Of a DNA stretch of 64,000 bases, positions 44,251-53,154 are shown one piece after another. Under the pieces are notes generated by a model, which ran no database searches, was not told the origin of the DNA, and worked only from the letters and a program-made list of their open reading frames with translations. Numbering within the stretch: the stretch's first letter is position 1; the number at the start of each line of letters is the position of its first letter. The DNA comes from Bacillus_BD oryzisoli_A (GTDB taxonomy: Bacteria > Bacillota > Bacilli > Bacillales > Cytobacillaceae), in NCBI RefSeq assembly GCF_043641075.1, contig NZ_JBHZRC010000017.1, positions 1 to 64,000 on the forward strand, in the 5' to 3' direction. The translations under genes and the position numbers were made by a program.

Positions 44251-44311
44251 GGTGTCAGGCACCACAAAAAGACAGATTCCTAGAATCTGTCTTTTTGCGG
44301 TGCCTGACACC
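44251..44311. terminator. 29-bp near-perfect hairpin (ggtgtcaggcacc type)
   Basis: The arms start ggtgtcaggcaccacaaaaa and end with its complement, with one mismatch in 29 and a 3-base loop. On the minus strand it follows the MFS stop codon by two bases and runs into TTTT, so it can end that transcript and insulate the liv operon promoter. Confidence 0.8.
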
Positions 44312-44313
44312 CA

Positions 44314-45501
44314 TTATGCAGTTTTATTCAAGTTAGCGGCTTCTCTATTAGGCCTAAACGAAATAAGTGCTATCAAAACAATTCCTAGCATCATGCTTAT
44401 CGTGAAAAAGAGGTTAATCTCCTTTACATATTGCATCATTAAGCCGCCGATAAACGGACCACTGATACTGCCGATACTAAATAGAATGCTGCACATGATA
44501 TTACCCGCTGTCAGCAGATGCTTGGGAACTAAATCTACCATATACGATACACCGAGTGAAAAGGTAGAGCCGACCAGCATGCCGGCGATGAAAAAGCAGG
44601 CAGCTAACCCGATTACCGACTCATGCAATAGCCCTGCGGCCATAAACGACGAAAATCCAACCACCAAAGCAACCATCAGAATTCTTCTTCTTCCATAACA
44701 ATCACTTAGCATTCCTAAAGGCAATTGAAACACAATGCTGCCAATCGCAAAGGCGGGTAAAATAAAGGCTACGTTTTGGGCATCAATTCCAATTCTTAAC
44801 CCATAAACCGGAAAACTGCCGTTTAATGAGGCCTCTAAAAAACCATAGCAAAACGGAAACAGGAATGCGATCCACCCATATTTCCATGCCTTGCCAAACC
44901 TGCTGAAGGTCCCAAAGAACGAGCTTTTCTCTTCACTTTTTTCCGGGAACTCATTCTTTAGCAAAAATAACGGCAGCCAGACTAATAGACTTACCCCCGC
45001 TGCTATCATAAACGGTAAAGCTTCATTGATCTCTAAAAAGCGGGTCATCATCGGTCCTCCAGCAAAGCCTAAACCAAAAAATAAACCATAAAGAGAAATA
45101 TTCCGCCCTCTTTTATGATTTGGTGAAAAGGAGGTAATCCATGTCTGACTTCCAAAGTGAAGCATATTGTCACCGATACCGACTAACAGCCGGAGCACAA
45201 ACCAAAACCAGATTGATCTCCATAACGGAAAAAGCGCAAGGGCTGTAATAACTATCAGTCCACCGGTCAGTATGACAGGCTTATAACCAAATTTCCGAAT
45301 TGGCTTTTCCATAAACGGCGCGGCGGCAAGCATCCCAATATAGATGGATGTTGCATGGAGGCCATTAACAGATGACGGGATTCCATCTTGTTCAAAGATG
45401 ATCGCTATTAGGGGAGTCAGCATTCCTTGAGAAAATCCTGAAACAGCTACCGTGACGACTAAGACCCAAAACCGAAATCGATTCGATACTACTCCATACA
45501 T
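44314..45501 (-). CDS. MFS transporter
   Basis: A 395-residue major facilitator with about 12 hydrophobic helices. Helix 1 contains SGFSQGMLTPLIAIIFEQ, and the loop 8-9 motif is LGMLSDCYGRRR. It resembles the YcaD/YfkF-like putative sugar or drug exporters; the substrate is unknown. GGGAG is eight bases before the ATG. The gene is separated from the liv operon by a long hairpin, so probably independent. Confidence 0.85.
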   Translation of the reverse strand: MYGVVSNRFRFWVLVVTVAVSGFSQGMLTPLIAIIFEQDGIPSSVNGLHATSIYIGMLAAAPFMEKPIRKFGYKPVILTGGLIVITALALFPLWRSIWFWFVLRLLVGIGDNMLHFGSQTWITSFSPNHKRGRNISLYGLFFGLGFAGGPMMTRFLEINEALPFMIAAGVSLLVWLPLFLLKNEFPEKSEEKSSFFGTFSRFGKAWKYGWIAFLFPFCYGFLEASLNGSFPVYGLRIGIDAQNVAFILPAFAIGSIVFQLPLGMLSDCYGRRRILMVALVVGFSSFMAAGLLHESVIGLAACFFIAGMLVGSTFSLGVSYMVDLVPKHLLTAGNIMCSILFSIGSISGPFIGGLMMQYVKEINLFFTISMMLGIVLIALISFRPNREAANLNKTA

Positions 45502-45589
45502 ATTCCATTCTCCCTATCATTATACTACTATATTATTACTATCTTCTCATTCTATCCTATAGTTACATTAAGAAACAACCTGACACAGC

Positions 45590-46483
45590 CTACTTTTCCA
45601 TTTCAAGGGTTGGAAAATGTTCGATGACAAAGGATTTAAACCTTTTTGCTACAGGAGATAACGTTAGCTCAGATAAAGTTGACAACGCAATGCTTCTTTG
45701 ACAGGGATAATCTGTAATTTCTAGAAAGCAAAGATTATCAAACATAATATCGCTAATTTTCGGCAGAACCGCTATTCCCAATCCTTTCATAACGAATCCA
45801 GCTACCGTTGCCGCTTCTTCTCCTTCGAAGGTAATAGTTGGATTCATATTTACATAGGCGCACATTTCATCAAAAATGTAACGAAGTCCAAAGCCCTTTT
45901 TAAAGCAAATGAATTCTTCCTTCTCCAAGCTCTTAATGGAAACAGCAGAATTTTCAGCAAGCCGATGCTGTTTCGGTACGACTACGTACAATGTTTCTGT
46001 ACGTAAAACCGTTGACTCGATACGTTCGTTATCTGCTCGCGGTAACGATAAGCACATATCTGCTACCCCTTTTTCAACCTGTTCTAGTATGTAATCATTC
46101 GCGCCCTGGTAAAGCTGAAACGTAATATTGGGATATAGCTTTTTATAGCTTGCAATTAAATTTGGAATCAAATGCGGTCCGAGTGTATGAAGAAAAGCAA
46201 CGGATATTTCACCGGTATCAACAGCTATCTTTTCTTGAATCTCTTCAATTCCCTCCTGAATGGCTACTTGTGCCTGCTGTGCCTTTTTTAAAAAGAGTTC
46301 ACCATACCTGGTTAGCCTCACTGTTTTTCCGTCGCGGTAAAATAAGGAAACCCCTAATTCCTGCTCTAATTTTATGATTGATCGGCTTAAAGCCGGTTGT
46401 GAAATTGATTGGTGTTTAGCGGCTTTCGTAAAATGCTTATATTTTGCTACAGCTATAAAATTTTCCAACTGATGCCATTCCAT
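45590..46483 (-). CDS. LysR family regulator of the divergent MFS gene
   Basis: A 297-residue LysR regulator. The helix-turn-helix is at residues 1-60 (ENFIAVAKYKHFTKAAKH, then SQPALSRSIIKLEQELG), followed by the effector domain. It diverges from an MFS transporter gene with 124 bases between the starts, an arrangement like yybE-yybF of B. subtilis. Control of that transporter is therefore the likely role. The effector is unknown. Confidence 0.88.
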   Translation of the reverse strand: MEWHQLENFIAVAKYKHFTKAAKHQSISQPALSRSIIKLEQELGVSLFYRDGKTVRLTRYGELFLKKAQQAQVAIQEGIEEIQEKIAVDTGEISVAFLHTLGPHLIPNLIASYKKLYPNITFQLYQGANDYILEQVEKGVADMCLSLPRADNERIESTVLRTETLYVVVPKQHRLAENSAVSIKSLEKEEFICFKKGFGLRYIFDEMCAYVNMNPTITFEGEEAATVAGFVMKGLGIAVLPKISDIMFDNLCFLEITDYPCQRSIALSTLSELTLSPVAKRFKSFVIEHFPTLEMEK

Positions 46484-46607
46484 TCTCCCGTCCTCCCATC
46501 ATCATAACCGAAATGCATCATACTCATAATTATTATAAATTAGACACATGAAATATCACAGAGTATAGTAAGAAATCATATGTAATGAATGGAAATGGGG
46601 AATTGCA

Positions 46608-47831
46608 ATGACCTATATACAAGCAGGTTCAAAGGAATTTAAACAGGCAAAGCTTGCCTTTCTTATCGCGGGTCTCGTTACATTTGCCGCCATATATACG
46701 GTTCAGCCAACATTACCACTTTTTTCAAAGGAATTTGCTGTTTCAGCACCAGCTGCCAGTTTAACATTGTCCTTCACAACAGGTTTACTTGCCTTTTCCA
46801 TGTTAGCTGCCGCAACTCTTTCTGATCGAATCGGAACGAAACGAATGATGGTCCTTTCAATGGTTTTTACCTCCATTCTTGGCATCGTAACATCCTTTAG
46901 CTCCAGCTTCATGATGCTATTAGTCTTTAGAGCCCTGCTGGGGATAGTTGTTTCCGGTGTTCCATCCATTGCCATGGCCTTTATCGGAAAAGAATTCAGT
47001 CCTAAGGATCGTGTTATGATTATGGGCTTTTATATTTCAGGATCAAGTATCGGAGGGATGACAGGGAGACTATTCACCGGATTATTAACAGATCTTTTTT
47101 CATGGAGGCTCGCTTTTGCTGCAATTGGAATCATCTCATTAGTATTAAGTCTTTTATTTTGGTATATGCTTCCTGCACCAAGCACGACGGACAACAAGCG
47201 CATCGAATGGAAAGCAATCTGGCCATCCTATCAAATGCATCTTATGAATAGGAACATCAATTTCCTGTTTATCCTTGGCTTTTTATTAATGGGAAGCTTT
47301 GTCACGATGTACAATTATATTGGTTTTTCACTTATGCAGCCGCCCTATCTTCTTAGTCAAACAATCATTGGCCTTATTTTTATTGTTTATTTATTTGGCA
47401 CCTTTAGCTCTATCTATATGGGTAAGAAAGCAAAGCAATATGGAACGAGTCTGATTTTAAAGATGTCATTTCTGATCACTATCACAGGTGCAGTGATTAC
47501 TCTGTTCCCAAATTTAATTAGTAAAATCATTGGAATCTCCATCTTTACCTTTGGCTTCTTTGCGGCCCATTCGATTGTTAGCGCCTTAGTGACCGAACGT
47601 GCTAAAGAGAACAAGGCACAGGCCTCCTCACTATATTTACTTTTTTATTATTTAGGATCTTCTTTGGTCGGCTCGTTCGGCGGATATTTTTGGGACCACT
47701 TCTCTTGGATAGGTGTTATAGCCTTTCTATTTAGTCTATTGACAGCAGGATTTGTCTTAGTCGTAAAATGCAGTTCACAACATAAAGCAGTCTCCATTAC
47801 CGTTCAAAAAAGAAAGGCACTTTTAAAATAA
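46608..47831 (+). CDS. MFS transporter (YybF/YnfM-like)
   Basis: A 407-residue major facilitator with about 12 hydrophobic helices. The N-terminal stretch FAAIYTVQPTLPLFSKEF and the A-motif AATLSDRIGTKR identify the YnfM/YybF-like exporter group. It is thought to export drugs or metabolites; the substrate is unknown. GGGG is seven bases before the ATG. The divergent LysR gene is its probable regulator, and a terminator follows directly. Confidence 0.87.
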   Translation: MTYIQAGSKEFKQAKLAFLIAGLVTFAAIYTVQPTLPLFSKEFAVSAPAASLTLSFTTGLLAFSMLAAATLSDRIGTKRMMVLSMVFTSILGIVTSFSSSFMMLLVFRALLGIVVSGVPSIAMAFIGKEFSPKDRVMIMGFYISGSSIGGMTGRLFTGLLTDLFSWRLAFAAIGIISLVLSLLFWYMLPAPSTTDNKRIEWKAIWPSYQMHLMNRNINFLFILGFLLMGSFVTMYNYIGFSLMQPPYLLSQTIIGLIFIVYLFGTFSSIYMGKKAKQYGTSLILKMSFLITITGAVITLFPNLISKIIGISIFTFGFFAAHSIVSALVTERAKENKAQASSLYLLFYYLGSSLVGSFGGYFWDHFSWIGVIAFLFSLLTAGFVLVVKCSSQHKAVSITVQKRKALLK

Positions 47832-47833
47832 AT

Positions 47834-47865
47834 AATCCCCCCTGTTCAATGGAATAGGGGGGATT
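47834..47865. terminator. Bidirectional terminator
   Basis: aatcccccct and aggggggatt pair perfectly around a 12-base loop, with TTTCTTT on the plus side. It separates the MFS gene from the convergent His-rich gene. Confidence 0.85.
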
Positions 47866-47887
47866 TCTTTGTATAGCCCTTCAATAC

Positions 47888-48220
47888 TTAATAGTATGGA
47901 TATCCGGAATATGGATTATATTGTGTTGGATAAGGATATGGGTATGGCGCAGGGGATGGATAACCGCCATAGCCGACGCCTGGATTTGCCAATGCTCCTA
48001 TCGTCAAACCACCTAATAAGCCGCCAACAAATGGTGCACTAGGATATCCACCGTGGTGGTGTCCTCCATGGTAGCCTCCGAAATACCCGCCATGATGACC
48101 TCCGTGGTGTCCGCCGTGATGTCCGCCATGATGATCTCCATGATATCCGCCGTGATGATCGCCATGATATCCGCCGTGATGCCCTTCGTGATGTCCGCCA
48201 TATTGTCTTGGATCCATCAT
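47888..48220 (-). CDS. His/Gly/Tyr-rich low-complexity protein
   Basis: A 110-residue protein. Residues 6-58 are a run of HHGG and YHG repeats with about 25 His, encoded by imperfect 9-15 base tandem units. A short hydrophobic Gly-rich segment (GGLLGGLTIGALANPG) follows, then a Pro/Tyr tail (PYPYPYPTQYNPYSGYPYY). No signal peptide is seen. The composition suggests nickel or zinc binding. Similar Tyr/Gly/His-rich proteins occur in Bacillus spore coats, but I do not recognise the family. GAGAGG is seven bases before the chosen ATG. Confidence 0.75.
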   Translation of the reverse strand: MMDPRQYGGHHEGHHGGYHGDHHGGYHGDHHGGHHGGHHGGHHGGYFGGYHGGHHHGGYPSAPFVGGLLGGLTIGALANPGVGYGGYPSPAPYPYPYPTQYNPYSGYPYY

Positions 48221-48317
48221 AATCATACCTCTCCCTTATTCATTTATTTATCTTACCTTCATTAAAGTATGCGGGGGAGATGTCCAATGAGTGGGCAAGT
48301 TAGGAGGGCCTGACACA

Positions 48318-49631
48318 TCATTCAGTCCTATTCAGTTCATTTCCTTTTGCAATGTATCCTTCCATTTCGGCCTTTGGCACCATACTGCCGCCCGTTGCCC
48401 AGATGATATGCGTTGATTGGTTCATTGCCTTCCGTCCGATTCGATTATAATAGTCCTGATTCTCCTGGGTATAGAAATATCCAGGGAATCCTGCCGCTGC
48501 TGAGGGCTCAATTTCAATTTGTTCCTCCTTCGCTAATAATGAAAGAAATTGGAATAAACGATCATCCTGAACAGTGAAAATCCCATCCAGCTGATTGCCA
48601 ACAATCTGTCCGACAAACCCTGATGCTCTGCCAACCGCCAATCCATCTGCAGCTGTTCGGCCAGTCAATCCGATATCCTGCACAGATATGTTATGCTGCA
48701 GGCCTGTCATGACCCCTAACAGCATACATGGAGCCTGAACTGGCTCGGCAAAAAGGCAATGGACATGGGGGCCGTAGATTTGTTTGAGCCCAAATGCTAC
48801 ACCTCCTGGACCTCCACCTACACCGCAGGGAAGATAAACAAATAACGGATGCTCAGCATCGACCGTGATATTTTGCTCCTTCAACTGAGCTGCAACTCGT
48901 TTAGCCGCAACCGCATATCCTAAAAAGAGGGTTTTTGAGTTCTCATCATCGATAAAAAGACAGTTTGGATTTTGACTTGCTTGTTTTCTGCCTGCCTCTA
49001 CTGCCTTTTCATAATCGGCCTCATACTCAATCACGGTGACTCCCTTTTCACGCAGTAGGTCCTTTTTCCATTGTCTTGCATCTGCGGACATATGTACCGT
49101 TACATTGAAGCCAAGCTTGGCACTCATGATCCCGATACTTAGGCCCAGGTTTCCTGTCGACCCTACTGCTATGGAGTAGTTTGAAAAAAGCTGCTTGTAT
49201 TTTTCGTCCGCCAATATTGAATAGTCATCACCGATTGATAAATCCCCATTTTCAAGGGCAATTTTTTCCGCAAAGTACAATACCTCATAGATACCACCTC
49301 TTGCTTTAATAGAGCCCGAAATAGGCAAATGACTGTCACATTTTAAAAGCAGCCTTCCTTCAAGCCCCTTGTCATAATAGGATTCAAGAGCTGCCTTCAT
49401 CCTTGGAATCTCCTTCAGCGGTGATTCAATCATGCCTTTATTTTCGGCTGTTTCAGGAAACACCTTTTCTAAATATGGAGCGAATCGCTCAACCCTTTTC
49501 CGTGCCTCCTCAATATCAGCAGCTGTAAGGTCTGATGAGCCATCATGGTTGATTGCAGGATTAAACCAGACAACCTCATGACCTTTTTGCATATCTGAAA
49601 TAATTGGATAGTGATTAGCTAATTCCGACAT
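48318..49631 (-). CDS. dsdA: D-serine ammonia-lyase
   Basis: A 437-residue PLP enzyme of fold type II that converts D-serine into pyruvate and ammonium, detoxifying D-serine or using it for carbon and nitrogen. The cofactor lysine is in PISGSIKARGG (near 112), and the phosphate-binding loop is GSTGNLGLS. Its length matches E. coli DsdA (442). AAGGTGGG is seven bases before the chosen ATG. It is monocistronic; there is no DsdX or DsdC nearby. Confidence 0.93.
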   Translation of the reverse strand: MSELANHYPIISDMQKGHEVVWFNPAINHDGSSDLTAADIEEARKRVERFAPYLEKVFPETAENKGMIESPLKEIPRMKAALESYYDKGLEGRLLLKCDSHLPISGSIKARGGIYEVLYFAEKIALENGDLSIGDDYSILADEKYKQLFSNYSIAVGSTGNLGLSIGIMSAKLGFNVTVHMSADARQWKKDLLREKGVTVIEYEADYEKAVEAGRKQASQNPNCLFIDDENSKTLFLGYAVAAKRVAAQLKEQNITVDAEHPLFVYLPCGVGGGPGGVAFGLKQIYGPHVHCLFAEPVQAPCMLLGVMTGLQHNISVQDIGLTGRTAADGLAVGRASGFVGQIVGNQLDGIFTVQDDRLFQFLSLLAKEEQIEIEPSAAAGFPGYFYTQENQDYYNRIGRKAMNQSTHIIWATGGSMVPKAEMEGYIAKGNELNRTE

Positions 49632-49701
49632 TCGCTTTCCCACCTTCTGATTGTTTACTTACATTTACTCATTTCCAATGTACCACTTCAACTCCATCAC
49701 A

Positions 49702-49733
49702 CAAAAATAGTCCCTCACAATATACGGGACTAT
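49702..49733 (-). terminator. Terminator of the signalling operon
   Basis: On the minus strand atagtccc pairs with gggactat around an 11-base loop and is followed by TTTTTG. It lies 11 bases beyond the binding-protein stop. Confidence 0.75.
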
Positions 49734-49743
49734 AAAGAAACTA

Positions 49744-50706
49744 TTATTTTTTTAATATATTATTATAAAACTCCAACCGTTCTTCGGCATTGCCTTTTGT
49801 AATGATATCTACTCCACTGTCAATATTCTGTTTCACCTTTTTTCCCTTCAGCACTTTATCTGCTGTTTCAACACTTAAATACCCCATATCATATGGATTT
49901 TGCGATACTGAAATGTTTAGATCTCCATCCTTTATATATTCAAGCATTTCTCTTATTCCATCTGTACCGGTTACAGGTATCTCAAGCTTGTGCTCTTCGA
50001 TACTCTTTATCGCCGGAATAGCTATAGAATCTGTTGTCGTGATAATTCCCTTAAGATCAGGGTGTTCCTCAATGATATTGTCTACTACCTTCTTAATTTT
50101 TTGAACGTTTTTATTACCTATCTCCAGATTATCTCCATATTCCGCTGCAACTTGAATCCCCGCTGCTTCTAAACTTTTTCTCGCACCAATCAATCGATCC
50201 TTTTCTGCAAATGACTTGTTCCTGCCAAGAAGCGCTACCTTTTCACCTGGCTGCAGCTTTGATGCCATTAGAATTCCTGCTTTTTCGCCTAATACGAGAT
50301 TATCTGTTCCGATATAAGCGGTTTTATGTTCCCATGGAGCATTTGAATCAATAAGTAATACGGGTATGTTTCTCTCAGTATACTTTTCTAAATCTAGCAA
50401 AATATCGGTACCTAATGGAGAGACAATTAATAAATCTGGATTTTCTTTTAAGGCTTGGTTTAATATTTTACTTTGTTCTTCTGGCGTTCCATTTTTCGGT
50501 GCGAGAACCTTTCCATCAACCCCAAAATCCTCAAACCCTTTATCTGCGCCAGCCTTCACAATTTCCCAGAATTCTATATCTTTCTCTTTTACGACAACAA
50601 TCACCTTTGGTTTATCCTGAAGCAGTTGTTTATATACGAAAAAACCAGCCAATAGGACAACAAGAGCAAGGAAGACAAATAGCAGTCGTTTACGATTAGC
50701 AGTCAT
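49744..50706 (-). CDS. Membrane-anchored sugar-binding-type periplasmic protein (Peripla_BP_4)
   Basis: A 320-residue ribose/LacI-type binding protein. Residues 8-26 are hydrophobic (LLFVFLALVVLLAGFFVY) with no lipobox Cys, so it is probably held by an uncleaved N-terminal anchor facing outward. Binding-fold stretches include VIVVVKEKDIEFWEIVKAG, LIVSPLGTD and GTDNLVLGEKAG. It is the last gene after two sensor kinases and CheR, with no ABC permease in sight. It is thus likely a sensory accessory that presents a ligand to the kinase, as binding proteins do in three-component systems. AAAGGAG precedes the ATG. Confidence 0.85.
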   Translation of the reverse strand: MTANRKRLLFVFLALVVLLAGFFVYKQLLQDKPKVIVVVKEKDIEFWEIVKAGADKGFEDFGVDGKVLAPKNGTPEEQSKILNQALKENPDLLIVSPLGTDILLDLEKYTERNIPVLLIDSNAPWEHKTAYIGTDNLVLGEKAGILMASKLQPGEKVALLGRNKSFAEKDRLIGARKSLEAAGIQVAAEYGDNLEIGNKNVQKIKKVVDNIIEEHPDLKGIITTTDSIAIPAIKSIEEHKLEIPVTGTDGIREMLEYIKDGDLNISVSQNPYDMGYLSVETADKVLKGKKVKQNIDSGVDIITKGNAEERLEFYNNILKK

Positions 50707-50753
50707 GCTGAGTCTCCTTTCTTCATGATGTTCAACCTTAATCTGTTATCCAC

Positions 50754-52355
50754 TTAGTGATCAGCCAGAAATGTAATGGCAAAGGTGGTGCCGTTATGAC
50801 CTGTTTCAATTTCAATTTCTGCTTGATGACGTTTCGCTATGCTATAGCAAATCGCCAGTCCCAGTCCTGTCCCGTTATCCTTCGTTGTAAAAAAGGGTGT
50901 ACCGATTTTTTCCATCACTTCAGGACTTATACCTGTACCCTGATCTTGTATTTTCAATATCACGTTTTGTTCCTTCGCAAATGTTGTTATCGTCAGCTTT
51001 CCTCCAGAAGTCATGGCATCAAGTCCATTTAAGGCAATGTTTAAAATTAATTGCCGAATTTCCTTTTCATCTATGAAAATATCTGAGCATGTATGCAGGT
51101 CTAGAATAACCTGTTTATTCGCTCGAAGGGCTTCTGCCTGTATTAATGGGAATAAAGCTTCAATAATCAAGTTTATTTGATGTCTCTTTTTATAGCTGAC
51201 TTTATTTTTAGCTAAATTTAAAAACTCTGTAATAATGGAGTTTGCTCGGTTTAATTCATCCAGCATCAGCTCAATAATGTCTTTTGATACTTCACTGTTC
51301 TTGGCTATTTGTAAAAACCCATAAACGGTCGTCATCGGATTGCGAATTTCATGAGCAATTCCAGCAGCCATCTCGCCTATTAAGTTCAATTGATCCAATC
51401 GAGTTAATCCTTTTTCTAAAATGTCTCTTTCCGTAATATCTGTCAAAACAAACAAAATACAAGGCTCAGGTTCAATATCAATTAATTCAGATGACAATAA
51501 ACCGGACCTCATTTCCCCGCCTTTTGTTTTATACTGAATTTTCATATTTCGAATATGATCGCCTAACCGTATCCTATTACCGCTTGCTTCTTCAATAAAG
51601 TCCTGGAAGTTCATTTCCTGCTCATGCAATTCATTGTACTGGTATCCCGTAAATTGGATCCAGCTTGTATTGACATCAATATAGGTTCCTGCCTCTAGCG
51701 ATACAATTGCCATCAGGTTCGGGCTTGATTCAAATATCTTTCGAAACCTTTCCTGGGACGCAAACAAATCGTCAGTGATTTTCTCCCTCTCAGCGATTTC
51801 CTGCTGCAGCCTTTCATTTGTAGATAAAAGCTCAAGAGTCCGCTCCTCTACCTTTTTTTCAAGCTCTAAAATGTGTTCCCTCTCGCTTTGGTAAATCTTT
51901 TCTTTATGTTTTTGATAGATTTCAACGAATTTTTCTATTTTCTTTTTTAACGTATCAGGCTGGAAAGGCTTAAAAATATAATCAATCGCCCCAACCTCAT
52001 AACCTAGCTGGACATTTTCGCTTTCTTGACTAATAGCCGTCAAAAAAATGATTGGTGTATGCTTCGTTTTCTCTCGTGCCCGGATTAGCTTAGCCGTTTC
52101 AAAGCCATTTAATCCCGGCATTTGAACGTCCAGCAAAATAACCGCAAATTCTTGATTAATGAGATGCTTTAATGCTTTCTGCCCAGAAGTGGCTCTGACT
52201 AAATGATAATCTGGGGACGAAAGTGCAGCCTCCAGCGCTAATAAATTTTCCAGATGATCATCCACCATTAAGATATTGACCTTTTGGGGGATGGTATTAT
52301 TGGACTTTTCTATATATCTTTTCTGCTGTATCGAATTCTTCATAACATTTTCCAT
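50754..52355 (-). CDS. REC-PAS-histidine kinase
   Basis: A 533-residue soluble signalling protein. A receiver domain (about 27-145) has phospho-acceptor Asp76 in LLDVQMPG. A coiled coil (150-200), a PAS domain (about 203-310, SPNLMAIVSLEAG), and a histidine kinase core follow. The phosphorylated His lies in GIAHEIRNPM near 320, and the ATPase motifs are DQGTGISPE and GTGLGLAIC. It can receive phosphate from the upstream hybrid kinase and pass a signal on. The start overlaps cheR by 59 bases and lacks a clear ribosome site, implying coupled translation. Confidence 0.88.
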   Translation of the reverse strand: MENVMKNSIQQKRYIEKSNNTIPQKVNILMVDDHLENLLALEAALSSPDYHLVRATSGQKALKHLINQEFAVILLDVQMPGLNGFETAKLIRAREKTKHTPIIFLTAISQESENVQLGYEVGAIDYIFKPFQPDTLKKKIEKFVEIYQKHKEKIYQSEREHILELEKKVEERTLELLSTNERLQQEIAEREKITDDLFASQERFRKIFESSPNLMAIVSLEAGTYIDVNTSWIQFTGYQYNELHEQEMNFQDFIEEASGNRIRLGDHIRNMKIQYKTKGGEMRSGLLSSELIDIEPEPCILFVLTDITERDILEKGLTRLDQLNLIGEMAAGIAHEIRNPMTTVYGFLQIAKNSEVSKDIIELMLDELNRANSIITEFLNLAKNKVSYKKRHQINLIIEALFPLIQAEALRANKQVILDLHTCSDIFIDEKEIRQLILNIALNGLDAMTSGGKLTITTFAKEQNVILKIQDQGTGISPEVMEKIGTPFFTTKDNGTGLGLAICYSIAKRHQAEIEIETGHNGTTFAITFLADH

Positions 52356-53148
52356 AGGTAGTAAATTTAATCCCCTCTCTCTTACCTAGACCGAGAAAAC
52401 CTGACAGGCTCAAACTCTCATATAAAAGCTTATGAACGTCATCCTGTAATGTTTTATTAAAATAGATTAAAACGTTTCGGCAAATAATAATATCAAACTC
52501 ATGAAAAGATGAATCTGTTACTAAGTTATGTTCAGCAAAGACAATATTCTTTTGCAGAAGCGGGTCGAATACAGCCTGTTCACCAATTACCTTGTAATAT
52601 TCTGAAAAGGCCCTTGTTCCACCTGCTTCTATATAGTTTTTCGTGTACTGCTGCATATGGGCTAGAGGAAATGTCCCCTTTATTGCACGTTGCAGTATTC
52701 TAGCATTAATATCGGTAGCATAGATCATTGCCTTATCATATAGGCCTTCCTCCTGTAAGAGAATCGCCATGGAGTAAACTTCCTCACCTGTTGCGCAGCC
52801 GACATGCCAAATTCGTATGGTTGTATATTCCCTTATGATGGGAATGATATTTTTTCGAAATGACTTAAAAAATGAAGGATCGCGAAACATCTCAGTGACA
52901 TTTATCGAAAAGTCAGAGAATACCTTCCTCATCGCAGAAGAATCACGCAGGATTAACTCCTGGAGAGCTGAAATACTTGTCAGCTTATCCTTATGAACCC
53001 GATTGGCAATTCTTCTTTGAATAAAGGACTTCGCATAATTTCGAAAATCATACCCGTAGTATCGATAAATTGCTTCTAGTAATAAATCAATCTCTATTTT
53101 TTCTATTTCTTCATCTTTTGTTTGTTCCTGATATGTTTCATTTATCAC
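52297..53148 (-). CDS. CheR-type protein-glutamate methyltransferase
   Basis: A 283-residue SAM-dependent methyltransferase with the CheR N-terminal helical domain (about 15-75) and a Rossmann domain carrying WHVGCATGEEVYS and CRNVLIYF. Chemotaxis CheR methylates glutamates of receptors. Here no chemoreceptor, CheA or CheB is nearby, and the target may be the long coiled-coil region of the hybrid kinase just upstream. That is inference. It begins six bases after the kinase stop. Confidence 0.9.
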   Translation of the reverse strand: MINETYQEQTKDEEIEKIEIDLLLEAIYRYYGYDFRNYAKSFIQRRIANRVHKDKLTSISALQELILRDSSAMRKVFSDFSINVTEMFRDPSFFKSFRKNIIPIIREYTTIRIWHVGCATGEEVYSMAILLQEEGLYDKAMIYATDINARILQRAIKGTFPLAHMQQYTKNYIEAGGTRAFSEYYKVIGEQAVFDPLLQKNIVFAEHNLVTDSSFHEFDIIICRNVLIYFNKTLQDDVHKLLYESLSLSGFLGLGKREGIKFTTYGKCYEEFDTAEKIYRKVQ

Positions 53149-53154
53149 AATACC

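Noticed and set aside
44252..44698. 148-codon plus-strand frame
   Set aside because: It begins inside the long palindrome and is antisense to the MFS gene; low coding plausibility.
49744..50706. Subunit of a sugar ABC importer
   Set aside because: No permease or ATPase gene is adjacent and no lipobox is present; operon context points to signalling.
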